64,000 nt of DNA from Arenicellales bacterium (GTDB lineage: Bacteria; Pseudomonadota; Gammaproteobacteria; Arenicellales; JAJDZL01), in NCBI GenBank assembly GCA_958295885.1, contig OY282380.1, positions 4,023,070 to 4,087,069 on the forward strand, in the 5' to 3' direction. Position 1 is the first letter of the stretch, and each line of letters begins with the position of its first letter. The position numbers and the translations under genes were made by a program. This document shows, in pieces, positions 46,487 through 55,836 of the stretch. Below the pieces are notes generated by a model that saw only the letters and a list, made by a program, of their open reading frames with translations, ran no database searches and was not told where the DNA came from.

Positions 46487-46588
46487 GTGAATTCAGATCA
46501 ACGAATAGCCCTGCTGCCAGCCAGGCTCCTGCACTTCATAATCCCGAATGAAGATACAATTGAAAAACTCAAAGCACAGGTAAAATGA
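46487..46588 (+). CDS. Putative micro-ORF 1 (33 residues)
   Basis: A GTG at 46487 opens 33 codons ('LLPARLLHFIIPNEDTIEKL') ending in a TGA that overlaps the next micro-ORF's ATG by four bases (ATGA). The overlap and protein-like composition are the only support; no family is recognised and the ribosome binding site is weak. Confidence 0.25.
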   Translation: MNSDQRIALLPARLLHFIIPNEDTIEKLKAQVK

Positions 46589-46707
46589 CCGATGAGTCGT
46601 CAGCAGTGGAATTCGAAGAATTTGATGCGTTGTTTTCAGGTGAACTGACCAAGCACAAAATGAAATTTGGAATCAAATGCCGCAAGCAGGAAGAACATAC
46701 CGAATAA
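46585..46707 (+). CDS. Putative micro-ORF 2 (40 residues)
   Basis: An ATG at 46585 overlaps the stop of the preceding micro-ORF. The 40-residue product is acidic at the N-terminus ('VEFEEFDALFSGEL') and basic at the C-terminus. It lies 75 bases before the decarboxylase gene on the same strand. Support is limited to the ATGA overlap and composition. Confidence 0.28.
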   Translation: MTDESSAVEFEEFDALFSGELTKHKMKFGIKCRKQEEHTE

Positions 46708-46781
46708 TCGGTGACTTGTGCTTTTCAGACGCTCACGAACCATGCAGACTGTGCAGTTGATCAACAATTCCCTAAATTTTC

Positions 46782-48200
46782 ATGTCCAGAAATAAAGCGC
46801 CACATCTAACGCCGGAACAGTTTCGAACGCGGGGCCATCAGATGATTGATCTGATCGCAGACTATATGAGCGACATTGAATCATTTCCTGTCCTGTCTCA
46901 AGTGGATGCCGGCGAAATCTACAGCAGTTTTCCTGTTCATCCTCCAGAGCGAAGCGAATCTTATGAAAAGATGCTGCAGGATGTGAAGGACATCATCATC
47001 CCAGGATTGACGCACTGGCAGTCACCGAATTTTTTCGCTTATTTCCCGAGCAATGCCTCAGGGCCATCCATTTTGGGGGATATGCTGTCCTCTGGATTCG
47101 GAATTCAGGGGATGCTGTGGTCAACCAGCCCAGCATGTACCGAGCTTGAAACACTGATGCTGGATTGGATGGTTGAAATAACTGGACTGCCTGAACACTT
47201 TCATTCCAAGAATTCCGGCGGCGGCGTCATTCAGGAATCCGCCTCTTCCGCTGCACTTTGCGCCGCAGTGGCAGGAAGAGAGAAAGCACTGCGCAACGGG
47301 CACAGCGAACACTCTCAGCTTGTGGGCTATATCTCGAACCAAACTCACTCCTCAGCAGAAAAGAGCTTGAAAATCGCGGGATTTCGTGATCATCAAATTC
47401 GAACGATCGAAGTCAGCTCAGATTTCTCAATGGATCCCAATCATCTCCTGGAAATGATTCGAACAGACCTGTCAGATGGAAAGAAACCTGCTTTTGTATG
47501 CGCAACAGTTGGAACCACTTCTTCTCTTGCAGTCGACCCGGTCCCACAAATCAGCGAAATTACGAACGAATTCGACATTTGGCTGCATGTGGATGGCGCT
47601 TACTCGGGCAGCGCCACCGTCTGTCCAGAATACCGTCATCTGCTGAATGGAATTGAAAACGCCGACAGCTACTGCTTTAATCCGCATAAGTGGCTGCTCA
47701 CCAACTTTGACTGTGATCTTTTCTACGTCAAGAAAAAGTCAGACCTGGTAGACGCACTGACGTTTACGCCTGAGTACCTGCGCAACAAAGCGACTGAATC
47801 AGGTCAGGTATTTGACTACAGCGGCTGGCAGGTATCATTGGGGCGACGATTTCGCTCACTCAAACTTTGGTTTGTGATTCGTCATTATGGAATAGAAGGC
47901 CTGCGGGCACACATCCGCTCACACATTCAATACGCTGCTCAATTTACCCAATGGATTAAAGACGACGACGAATTCGAACTTTTTCAAAAGACCGTTCTCA
48001 ACTTGGTTTGCTTCCGACATAAAGAAGGCAACGCGAAAACCAGGCAGATTCTGGAAACTGCAAACGCGTCAGGCAAGCTGTTTGCAACCCACACAGTCCT
48101 GAACGACCAGTATCTGATTCGGTTTGTACCAGGAGCAGTCCGAACGGAAATGCGACATGTTGAAGAAGCATGGAAGGAATTCAAATCTGCCGCGTCGTAA
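46782..48200 (+). CDS. Aromatic-L-amino-acid decarboxylase family (group II PLP decarboxylase)
   Basis: The 472-residue product is colinear with animal and plant aromatic amino-acid decarboxylases. The PLP lysine is K303 in 'FNPHKWLLTNFDCD', D271 in 'WLHVDGAYSGSA' pairs with the pyridine nitrogen, and H189 in 'NQTHSSAEKS' stacks on the ring. 'GLTHWQSPNFFAYFPSNAS' (75-93) is the family substrate-entry signature. It would convert tryptophan, tyrosine, phenylalanine or DOPA to the amine; which one cannot be told. The length and domain order are complete. It converges on the 3-hydroxybutyrate dehydrogenase gene with about 30 bases between. Confidence 0.92.
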   Translation: MSRNKAPHLTPEQFRTRGHQMIDLIADYMSDIESFPVLSQVDAGEIYSSFPVHPPERSESYEKMLQDVKDIIIPGLTHWQSPNFFAYFPSNASGPSILGDMLSSGFGIQGMLWSTSPACTELETLMLDWMVEITGLPEHFHSKNSGGGVIQESASSAALCAAVAGREKALRNGHSEHSQLVGYISNQTHSSAEKSLKIAGFRDHQIRTIEVSSDFSMDPNHLLEMIRTDLSDGKKPAFVCATVGTTSSLAVDPVPQISEITNEFDIWLHVDGAYSGSATVCPEYRHLLNGIENADSYCFNPHKWLLTNFDCDLFYVKKKSDLVDALTFTPEYLRNKATESGQVFDYSGWQVSLGRRFRSLKLWFVIRHYGIEGLRAHIRSHIQYAAQFTQWIKDDDEFELFQKTVLNLVCFRHKEGNAKTRQILETANASGKLFATHTVLNDQYLIRFVPGAVRTEMRHVEEAWKEFKSAAS

Positions 48201-48231
48201 GCAGGTTCTCTCAACTCATTTTCCGCAATCT

Positions 48232-49032
48232 TCATTGAGCGCTCCATCCTCCGTCAATCGTTATCGATGATCCAGTAATTCCGCTCGCCGCTTCAGAGCA
48301 GAGAAAAATCACCAAAGAAGCAATTTCCTCGCTCTCCAAGAATCGACCAATGGGATGTTTATCCGATAACATACTCGCCTTCGCATCGTCGAAAGACCAA
48401 TTTTTTGAACGAGAGATCGCTCGAATCTGTCGGTCAATGAGTTCTGTGCGCACATATCCCGGGCACACTGCATTGCAGGTAACTCCATTTTCCGCATTTT
48501 CAAGAGCGACGACTTTGGTGAGACCGACAACACCGTGCTTGGCTGCAACGTAAGCAGATTTTTCGACACTTCCCACCAAGCCATGGACGGAAGCAATGTT
48601 TACTATACGCCCCCAGCGCTGTTCAATCATGCCCGGCAGACAGGCTTTTATGGTGTGGAATGAAGCGCTGAGGTTGACAGAAATTACTTCATCCCATTTT
48701 TGAGCAGGGAACTCCGGCAAAGGTGCTACGTGCTGGATTCCTGCATTGTTGACTAAAATATCGACTCGCCCAAAACGCTCCATGCACTCCTGAATCGAAT
48801 TTTCAATCTCAACTGGATTTCTGAGATCTGCGCCGTAGTAGTCCACCGAAACGCCGTAGTCGCTTTCTATCTGACATGCAATCTGCCTGATCTGCTGAAC
48901 CTCACCAAATCCGTTTAACCCGAGGTTGCATCCCGCTGACGCAAGCGCCTGTGCGATCGTCAATCCGATTCCAGATGTCGAGCCTGTCACGAATGCAGAC
49001 CTGCCTTTAAGCTGGATGTCGAAGGATCTCAA
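48232..49032 (-). CDS. bdhA: 3-Hydroxybutyrate dehydrogenase
   Basis: The 266-residue product is an SDR that oxidises (R)-3-hydroxybutyrate to acetoacetate with NAD. TGSTSGIG is at 16-23, followed by 'LNGFGE', and the strongly diagnostic 'NNAGIQHVAPLPEFP', 'NIASVHGLVGSVEKSAYVAA' with the catalytic Y and K, 'KHGVVGLTKVVALE', 'NAVCPGYVRTELI' and C-terminal 'SITIDGGWSAQ' of bacterial BdhA. Its ATG overlaps the ligase stop by 4 bases (ATGA), so the two are translationally coupled. It could return PHB monomers to central metabolism, linking it with phaC in the same window. Confidence 0.93.
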   Translation of the reverse strand: MRSFDIQLKGRSAFVTGSTSGIGLTIAQALASAGCNLGLNGFGEVQQIRQIACQIESDYGVSVDYYGADLRNPVEIENSIQECMERFGRVDILVNNAGIQHVAPLPEFPAQKWDEVISVNLSASFHTIKACLPGMIEQRWGRIVNIASVHGLVGSVEKSAYVAAKHGVVGLTKVVALENAENGVTCNAVCPGYVRTELIDRQIRAISRSKNWSFDDAKASMLSDKHPIGRFLESEEIASLVIFLCSEAASGITGSSITIDGGWSAQ

Positions 49033-50585
49033 TTTACTCGCAAGTGTGATGACCCAGTTCGCAGTTTTTTCGCAATTTCGAGCCGTTGGATCTTGCCTGA
49101 AGGTCCTTTAGGCAACTCACTTACGAAAAATATCCGGCTAGGACTGCGAAATTCACCCAGTTCGCGTTTACAGTGCTCAATCAGTTCCGAGGATGTGCAT
49201 CGCTGTTTCTGTTTAAGAACTACGGCGACTGCCACAGTCTCACCATAAGATTCATCTGGATATCCAAATGAGGCCGCTTCCAAAACCGAACCATGGTGAT
49301 ACAGCACGTCGTCAATTTCTCGGGGGGAAATGTTTTCACCGCCTTTGATGATGAGCTCTTTGATGCGGCCGGTAACAAAAAAATACCCATCATGATCCCG
49401 GTAGCCAAGATCTCCCGTTTTGAACCAGCCTCCATGCGTGAAGGCCGACGCCGTCGCTTCCGGAGCATTGTAGTACTTGGAAATTACGTTTTCCCCTCGA
49501 ACCACGATCTCACCTACTTCTCCGGCTGGCAGCAGCTGTTCGTCCTGATCCACCACCATCACTTCATCACCGACTGGGATTCCAACCGACCCGGATTTTC
49601 GTATCCCTGGGGGCATGGGATTGGTTAATATTGGAGCTGCCGTCTCTGTCAGCCCCATGGTTTCAATCATCGGCATCTGGAAGGTTTTTTCAAAATCCGT
49701 GTGCATACCGGACGGCATCGCAGACGACGCGGAACGCGCGAATCTCATTTTCTGTATTTCGTTGACGTTGAATTCCGCATTCTCCTGGTTCGCTGCTTCG
49801 AGCAGGAATTTTGCAATCGTCGGTACGATGCTCGTCCACGTACAGCCAAATTGTCTGACGTGATCCCAAAACTTTCGAACGCTGAATCGTCGCGCCATAA
49901 CAACACGCGAACCGCTCACAATCGGAGCAACTGCGGTTACAACCTGTCCATTGACATGAAAAAGAGGCAGGACACAATACGCTGTGTCATCTCGAGTCAA
50001 GTCATGTGCAACCTGAACGTTTCTTCCACCAGCAATCAGATTATTGTGAGTTAAAACCGCTCCTTTGGGAAACCCGGTGGTTCCTGACGTAAACAGGATC
50101 ATCGCACTTGAGTCCGGCTGAATTTCCTTCGGACCTGAACTTGAGCGAATGGTGTCATCTTCTGTCCAGTCAATTCCTCTTCGCATATCAACTTCAAAGA
50201 CTTGAATGGCTCGACGGACTTCTGACAGCACTGTCTTCAGCATTGACCGATGAGCTGAGCCGACAAAAACCATCTCGATTCCAGATTTTTCAACCGCGTA
50301 CTGGAGATTCTGTTTCGAGGCAACTGGATTTAACGGAACCGTAACGCGTCCCGAATACATTGTTCCAAGCATGATGACTGTTGTCCAAAATCCGTTATCC
50401 AGCAAAAAGCCGACATTTGCACCGGGAGCAGCTCCGCGTGCAGAAAGCTGCCGTCCGAAACGACGACAATGATTCCGCAGCTCGAAGTATGTCATTGAAA
50501 GATTCGCATCGGGGTCGATCAAGTAGCGACGATTCGGGTATTGAGCCGCTGAACCGTCGATCAGAGCTAGAAAACTATCTGACAA
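49029..50585 (-). CDS. AMP-forming CoA ligase, possibly sulfoacetate-CoA ligase (SauT-like)
   Basis: The 518-residue product is an acyl-adenylate-forming ligase: 'ILFTSGTTGFPKGAVLTHNN', 'MGLTETAAPILT', 'GWFKTGDLGYRD', 'GRIKELIIKGGENISPREI' and catalytic lysine in 'GPSGKIQRLEIAKKL'. The start is a TTG at 50585, four bases after the dehydrogenase stop and preceded by GAGGG at suitable spacing; an upstream ATG would overlap that gene. In Cupriavidus necator an AMP-forming ligase (SauT) is encoded beside an acylating sulfoacetaldehyde dehydrogenase (SauS), and this pair has the same make-up, but the substrate is not proved by sequence. Confidence 0.82.
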   Translation of the reverse strand: MSDSFLALIDGSAAQYPNRRYLIDPDANLSMTYFELRNHCRRFGRQLSARGAAPGANVGFLLDNGFWTTVIMLGTMYSGRVTVPLNPVASKQNLQYAVEKSGIEMVFVGSAHRSMLKTVLSEVRRAIQVFEVDMRRGIDWTEDDTIRSSSGPKEIQPDSSAMILFTSGTTGFPKGAVLTHNNLIAGGRNVQVAHDLTRDDTAYCVLPLFHVNGQVVTAVAPIVSGSRVVMARRFSVRKFWDHVRQFGCTWTSIVPTIAKFLLEAANQENAEFNVNEIQKMRFARSASSAMPSGMHTDFEKTFQMPMIETMGLTETAAPILTNPMPPGIRKSGSVGIPVGDEVMVVDQDEQLLPAGEVGEIVVRGENVISKYYNAPEATASAFTHGGWFKTGDLGYRDHDGYFFVTGRIKELIIKGGENISPREIDDVLYHHGSVLEAASFGYPDESYGETVAVAVVLKQKQRCTSSELIEHCKRELGEFRSPSRIFFVSELPKGPSGKIQRLEIAKKLRTGSSHLRVN

Positions 50586-50589
50586 GTCA

Positions 50590-52014
50590 TCACCCTCGAA
50601 TTCGATAATTGGGATGATATTCGCGAAGAAACGCACCAAATAAACTTTCCTCACTCGGTTTGTCTTCGGGAATTTCAGTTGATAGATGCGTGATGTTGAT
50701 GAAGTGGCGGTAGCTGAGATTTTCGCTGATGCTGTTTCCAGCCCAGGTGCCGCACCCCATGCTCAGCGTAAAATTCAGACCGCTTGTGAATCCGCCTCCA
50801 TTGCCAAAAGTATGGGCTTGATTGACCAGCACGCGCACGACATCTAAATTCTCTGCAAAATCTTTCGCTCGGCTAAGCCGGTTCGTATGTATTCCACAAG
50901 AATGACCGGTGCCTTGATAACTCAGAATTTTTCTGATTTTTTCTCGAGCATCTAGGATATTGGAAGCGCGATAGAGAGTCAGAACCAAAGAGAGTTTTTC
51001 TCCGGAAAACGGAAAGTCAGGCCCAATTCCAGTTTCTTCAACAATGATAAACTTGGTATCTTCAATAGAAGCACTGAGATCGAACTGGTGGATGAGCACA
51101 CCAACATCTCTCGCAATCAGTTTTCGATTCAGCTTGCCCGGTTCCGTCCATAGTGAACTGCGGATGCGATTCGCCTCTTCAGGATTTGCAATGTATCCTC
51201 CGTGTCGCTGAAAACACTCTCGCATCGCTGAATACACTTCGTCCAAAACGATTGCGGAATTTTCAGAGGAACAGGAAGTACCATTATCGAAAATCTTTGA
51301 GGCGCAAATCAGTTGAGCCGCTCGATCAAGATCGGCCGTTTCATCAACGACAACGGGAACATTGCCAACACCCACGCCAATCGCGGGAGTTCCACTGGAA
51401 TACGCTCCCCTTACATTGTTCTGAGAACCAGTCACTACGACCAGATCACAGGCTTTCATCAATTCTTCCGTCATTGGCCTGTTCACCGGCGCCGGCAGAA
51501 TCTGAACGAGGTTTTCGGGCACGCCGATAATCGAAAACTGTTCTCGAACCTTTTGGATCGCTGCGTTGGTCGTGATCCATCCTGCGGGTGAAGGTGCGAC
51601 AATGACAGCATTGCGACCTTTAACCGCCATCATGCACTTGTTGATCGGTGTCGCCGCGGGATTTGTCGACGGCGTGACCGCTGCAACGACTCCCACTGGC
51701 TTGGCATATTTTATGAGTCCATTTTCTTCGTCTTTCTCAATTGCTCCGACAGTTTTAACGCGCAGCAGATCGCGGAGGGTGCCAAAAGTTTTTCGTTTAT
51801 TTTTTTGAATTTTGTCCGTAATGTTGCCCAGTTTGGTATTGCTGACCGCAAGCTCGGCGAGTTCAGCGGCATTGGAATCTTCGTAGAGAGCCCATGCGAT
51901 GGCAGTGACCGCTTCGTCGACTCGTTCCTGACTCGCCGACCGAAATTCGATCATTGCAGCGCGCGCCTGTCGAACAAGCAACTGAACCGCGGATGTATTT
52001 GAAATCGATTCCAT
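50590..52014 (-). CDS. CoA-acylating aldehyde dehydrogenase, sulfoacetaldehyde dehydrogenase-like (SauS)
   Basis: The 474-residue product belongs to the CoA-acylating branch of aldehyde dehydrogenases. 'PVGVVAAVTPSTNPAATPI' (106-124), 'VVTGSQNNVRGAYSSG' and the catalytic cysteine in 'FDNGTSCSSENSAIV' are typical of EutE/SauS-type enzymes, and the C-terminal 'HTFGNGGGFTSGLNFTLSMG' resembles sulfoacetaldehyde dehydrogenases most. It would interconvert an aldehyde and its acyl-CoA. It is first in a three-gene minus-strand operon with a CoA ligase and bdhA. A sulfonate role is inferred; neither Xsc nor a sulfonate transporter is nearby. Confidence 0.85.
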   Translation of the reverse strand: MESISNTSAVQLLVRQARAAMIEFRSASQERVDEAVTAIAWALYEDSNAAELAELAVSNTKLGNITDKIQKNKRKTFGTLRDLLRVKTVGAIEKDEENGLIKYAKPVGVVAAVTPSTNPAATPINKCMMAVKGRNAVIVAPSPAGWITTNAAIQKVREQFSIIGVPENLVQILPAPVNRPMTEELMKACDLVVVTGSQNNVRGAYSSGTPAIGVGVGNVPVVVDETADLDRAAQLICASKIFDNGTSCSSENSAIVLDEVYSAMRECFQRHGGYIANPEEANRIRSSLWTEPGKLNRKLIARDVGVLIHQFDLSASIEDTKFIIVEETGIGPDFPFSGEKLSLVLTLYRASNILDAREKIRKILSYQGTGHSCGIHTNRLSRAKDFAENLDVVRVLVNQAHTFGNGGGFTSGLNFTLSMGCGTWAGNSISENLSYRHFINITHLSTEIPEDKPSEESLFGAFLREYHPNYRIRG

Positions 52015-52107
52015 CTTTAGTATCCATTAAGCCAAAAAATGAAAATTATAATTGTTCCCTTCAATCAATTAATCAGGACAAATTCATCATTTTAGGAGAT
52101 TGCACAG

Positions 52108-52445
52108 TGAAAGAAATTTCTTGGAGCGAATTCGAACGCGTAGAACTTCGAACCGGAACGATCATTGATGTACGGAAATTCCCCGAAGCCCGTAAACCAG
52201 CTTATAAAGTCTATGCTGATTTTGGAAAAGAAATTGGAATCTTAAAATCCAGTGCACAGATCACAAAACTGTACTCACCCGAGGATCTGCTGGGAAAGCA
52301 GATTGTAGGGGTGGTAAACTTTCCGCGCAAACAGATCGGCCCGTTCATGTCGGAATTTCTCCTGACTGGATTTACGCAGAAAGATGGCTCGGTGGTCATC
52401 GTTCAAGCTGAAAGACGAGTAGAAAACGGCTTGAAGCTAGCGTAA
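52108..52445 (+). CDS. csaA: CsaA-like tRNA-binding-domain protein
   Basis: The 112-residue product is a stand-alone EMAP/TRBD OB-fold domain. 'FERVELRTGTIIDVRKFPEA' at residues 8-27, 'RKPAYKVYADFGKEIGILKS' with 'SSAQIT', and 'VNFPRKQIGPFMSEFLLTG' match the CsaA family, reported as a chaperone-like, tRNA-binding dimer. The GTG start at 52108 has AGGAG at 52095-52099. A longer in-frame upstream extension overlaps the dehydrogenase on the other strand and is not family-like. It converges on the acyl-CoA dehydrogenase gene. Confidence 0.9.
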
Positions 52446-52456
52446 CTCTAACACTG

Positions 52457-54238
52457 CTAAAACTGGTTCTCCGTCAGTTCCAAAGCAATTTCAGAAGAAT
52501 CGACCATGCCATCCGCATGAGCTTTGACGCGGGGCATGATGTGTGTTGCGAAATACCTGACGGTAGTGAGTTTCGCGTTCAGAAATTCCGTATCAGAATT
52601 TCCTTCTTCCAAAAGTTTTATGCACTCAATCGCAGCGATCGCCATCAGCCAGCCCGCCACAGTGAGCGACAGCACATGCAGGTAGCCTACGCTCGCTGCT
52701 GCTGTGATGCGAGGATCCTTTTCTCCATTCTCAAGAACCCACCGCGTCACATGCTTCAATTCAACCAGGGCGCGGTCCAAAGCACAGAAAATGTTGCAGG
52801 TCAATTTTTCTCGGATGCTGTCACTGCAGGTTCTTTCGATCAGTTCAATCAATTTTGAAATTTCTTCGCCTTTGCTCCGTAATATTTTCCTGCCGATCAG
52901 ATCATTCGCCTGGATGCCTGTTGTTCCTTCGTAGATTGGAGTGATTCTTACATCACGCAAATATTGCGCTGCGCCGGTTTCTTCGATGTAGCCCATTCCA
53001 CCGTGAACTTGGACCCCAACGTATGCAACTTCGTTCCCCATTTCAGCACACCATCCTTTCACGACCGGAATCAACAGCCCGAGAATCGCCGCATTCTGCT
53101 CGCGGACTTTCTGATCTGGGTGCCGAGCAGCCAAATCGAATATGCCTGAAGTGTAATAGGCTACGCATCTCATCGCTTCGGTCAGTGACTTCATGGTCAT
53201 AAGCATACGCTTGACGTCCGGGTGATTGATAATCGCAACGCGTTCTTTCGTACCGACGACACTTCCCTGCACCCGTTGCTTTGCATAGCTGACTGCCTGC
53301 TGATAGGCGCGTTCAGCAACCGCGAGACCTTCAACACCAACCGCATGTCTGGCGAGATTCATCATGGTAAACATGTACTGCAGACCGCAATTTTTCTCGC
53401 CCATCAAATAACCGATCGCACCACCGTTGTCGCCATAGGACATTACGGCGGTTGGACTCGCGTGAATTCCCAGTTTATGCTCCAGCGACACACATCGAAG
53501 ATCATTCCTCTCACCTGCAGCGCCATCTTCGTTCACCAGATATTTTGGAACGATAAAAAGAGAAATGCCTCTCACTCCTTCCGGTGAATCTTCAGCTCTA
53601 GCCAGTACGAAGTGAATGATGTTTTCAGTCAGGTCGTGCTCGCCATACGTAATGAAAATCTTTTGTCCGGTGATTCGATAGTGATCTCCTTCGGCAGCGG
53701 CCCGAGTGCGGATCGTTGCTAAATCTGAACCGGCATGCGCCTCAGTCAAATTCATGGTTCCGGCCCACTCTCCCGATATCAGCTTTGACATATACGTAGC
53801 TTTGTGATTCTCCGACCCATGAGATTCAAGCGCGCGGATCGCACCCTGAGTCAATAGAGGACACAGCCCAAACGACATATTTGACGAATGCCACATTTCC
53901 TGAACCGACGTAGCAATCAACCATGGAAGACCTTGTCCGCCATATTCTGGATCAAATGACAGTCCATTCCACCCAGCTTCAATGAATTGCTGATACGCTT
54001 CTTTCCAACCTGGCGGCGTCGAAACGACGCTTTCCCGACACGTTGAACCATGCTGATCTCCAACTTGATTCAAGGGCGCCAAGACTTCCGAAGTGAATTT
54101 TGCGGATTCGTCCAGTATGGCTGAAACCAGCTCTTCGTCAATCTCTCCGAAGACGTTCAATTCAAGAATTTTTCCGATTTCAGCAACATGATTCAAAACA
54201 AATTCCATGTCCTTTAAAGGTGCGCGATATTCTGACAT
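52457..54238 (-). CDS. Acyl-CoA dehydrogenase, DmdC-like long form
   Basis: The 593-residue product is an FAD acyl-CoA dehydrogenase of the extended class. 'PLKDMEFVLNHV' at the N-terminus, 'FDPEYGGQGLPWL', 'MNLTEAHAGSDLATIRTRA' binding FAD, 'VHGGMGYIEETG' and the catalytic glutamate in 'TPIYEGTTGIQANDL' are seen, plus a C-terminal helical extension ending 'FATHIMPRVKAHADG'. This architecture is shared with 3-methylmercaptopropionyl-CoA dehydrogenase (DmdC) and with unspecific long-form enzymes, so the substrate is open. Electrons would go to ETF and the ETF-QO encoded at 29.3 kb. Confidence 0.9.
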   Translation of the reverse strand: MSEYRAPLKDMEFVLNHVAEIGKILELNVFGEIDEELVSAILDESAKFTSEVLAPLNQVGDQHGSTCRESVVSTPPGWKEAYQQFIEAGWNGLSFDPEYGGQGLPWLIATSVQEMWHSSNMSFGLCPLLTQGAIRALESHGSENHKATYMSKLISGEWAGTMNLTEAHAGSDLATIRTRAAAEGDHYRITGQKIFITYGEHDLTENIIHFVLARAEDSPEGVRGISLFIVPKYLVNEDGAAGERNDLRCVSLEHKLGIHASPTAVMSYGDNGGAIGYLMGEKNCGLQYMFTMMNLARHAVGVEGLAVAERAYQQAVSYAKQRVQGSVVGTKERVAIINHPDVKRMLMTMKSLTEAMRCVAYYTSGIFDLAARHPDQKVREQNAAILGLLIPVVKGWCAEMGNEVAYVGVQVHGGMGYIEETGAAQYLRDVRITPIYEGTTGIQANDLIGRKILRSKGEEISKLIELIERTCSDSIREKLTCNIFCALDRALVELKHVTRWVLENGEKDPRITAAASVGYLHVLSLTVAGWLMAIAAIECIKLLEEGNSDTEFLNAKLTTVRYFATHIMPRVKAHADGMVDSSEIALELTENQF

Positions 54239-54519
54239 AATTCAATAGAGATGCTTGTGAACAAAGATAAGCAGTTGAGCGTATTCCTATTTTAATTTTT
54301 TTTGATTCGATTAATGGATTAAATTCAAACATTTAATCTACGACACATCACATAAATGCAATTCGAGCTGAGGGCGGGCGCCGCCACAGGGCGCCGTCCA
54401 ATCCCCAAATTGGGGCAAAATTCACAAATCAAAGTCAAAATCTCCAACCTAGGGCGCGATAATCGCAGTTCTGCCGTGCATCCCAAAACTGGAACATAAC
54501 TCAACAGACTTCACTGCTC

Positions 54520-55803
54520 ATGTCTCGCGCTGACCAGATTAATCCGATAGATCTTCTGCTGAAACTATTTCGCACATTCGTTGCCAATGGGGCTGCGGAC
54601 CGCTGCCTTCCACAACACCTGGCCAATATCACGGCTGAGAACATACACGTCGTAGGCGCCGGCAAGGCCGCTGCTGCGATGGCAAGAGCGACTGAAAAGC
54701 ATTTTGCACGACCCATTTCAGGAATTGTCGTTACGCGATATGGACATGCGGTCGACTGCAGTTATGTCGACGTAATCGAAGCAGCCCACCCTGTTCCAGA
54801 TGAAGCCGGCGCCGCTGCTGCAAAGCGAATTGTTGAGTCCTTGGTGAATTTGGATCAAACCGCTCTGGTTGTCTGCGTCATTTCTGGAGGAGCGTCCGCG
54901 CTCCTTGCATTGCCGGACCATCCTCTTACGCTGGAGCAAAAACGTTCAATCACTCGTCAGCTTCTCAAAGCAGGCGCAAATATTGAGGAGATTAATTGTG
55001 TGCGCAAGCACCTTTCCGCCGTTAAGGGTGGAAAGCTGATGCAAAAAATCAGCCCCGCTTCAGCCCTGACCCTATGCATTTCCGATGTGGTGGGTGATGA
55101 TCCATCCGTGATTGGTTCGGGCCCTACCGTTGCCGACCCGAGTACGTGTCAAGATGCGCTAGCAATCCTCGACAAGCATCAGGTCACTGTTCCAAAGACT
55201 GTTAGAAGTCGGCTGCTCTCGGGAGAACTGGAAACTCCCAAACCCCATGATCCGGTATTTGAAAAATCCAGTGTGATAGTGGCTGCGAAACCATCAGCCT
55301 GCTTGAAAGAAAGTGCGGCGCTGGCTCGAAAACTTGGCCTTCGGGCAATCAATCTGGGAGCGGCGATCAAAGGCAGTGCGAACGAAGCGGCGAAAGAACA
55401 CGCGGACTTGATTCGCCTGATGCTGAGTCAGTCTCCGAATCAAGAGCCATTCGTCGTGCTTTCAGGCGGAGAAACTACCGTCAAAGTCACTGGAAATGGT
55501 AAAGGCGGTCCCAATACACAGTTCATTCTTGCTTTATCTCTCGAACTGCAGCAGACTGCGCAGGCATATGCAATCGCATGTGATTCAGACGGAATCGACG
55601 GGACAGAAAACAACGCCGGCGCACTGCTGCGCCCGGACGCGCTTCAACGCGCGAAAGAGCTGGGGCTGGATCCGCAAGAGCATTTAGACAATAACGATTC
55701 TTATCAGTTTTTCAAAGAGCTTGAGGATCTGATCATTACAGGTCCGACTTTGACGAATATCAATGACTTCCGCGCAGTCTATGTCGTTCCGAATCAGGCT
55801 TGA
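54520..55803 (+). CDS. gckA: Glycerate 2-kinase (GckA/MOFRL family)
   Basis: The 427-residue product is a class II glycerate 2-kinase, in the past often labelled hydroxypyruvate reductase TtuD. The N-terminal DUF4147 part has 'VVGAGKAAAAMARA', 'AAHPVPDEAG', 'CVISGGASALLALP' and 'NCVRKHLSAVKGGKL'; the C-terminal MOFRL domain has 'VLSGGETTVKVTGNGKGGPN' and 'ACDSDGIDGTENNAGAL'. It makes 2-phosphoglycerate from D-glycerate. Length is typical. It stands alone, converging on hda, so there is no operon context for the glycerate source. Upstream at 54404-54416 lies a CCCCAAATTGGGG palindrome of unknown role. Confidence 0.92.
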   Translation: MSRADQINPIDLLLKLFRTFVANGAADRCLPQHLANITAENIHVVGAGKAAAAMARATEKHFARPISGIVVTRYGHAVDCSYVDVIEAAHPVPDEAGAAAAKRIVESLVNLDQTALVVCVISGGASALLALPDHPLTLEQKRSITRQLLKAGANIEEINCVRKHLSAVKGGKLMQKISPASALTLCISDVVGDDPSVIGSGPTVADPSTCQDALAILDKHQVTVPKTVRSRLLSGELETPKPHDPVFEKSSVIVAAKPSACLKESAALARKLGLRAINLGAAIKGSANEAAKEHADLIRLMLSQSPNQEPFVVLSGGETTVKVTGNGKGGPNTQFILALSLELQQTAQAYAIACDSDGIDGTENNAGALLRPDALQRAKELGLDPQEHLDNNDSYQFFKELEDLIITGPTLTNINDFRAVYVVPNQA

Positions 55804-55836
55804 ATCAAGCAGAAATTCAAGACTCAGAAACCTGCG

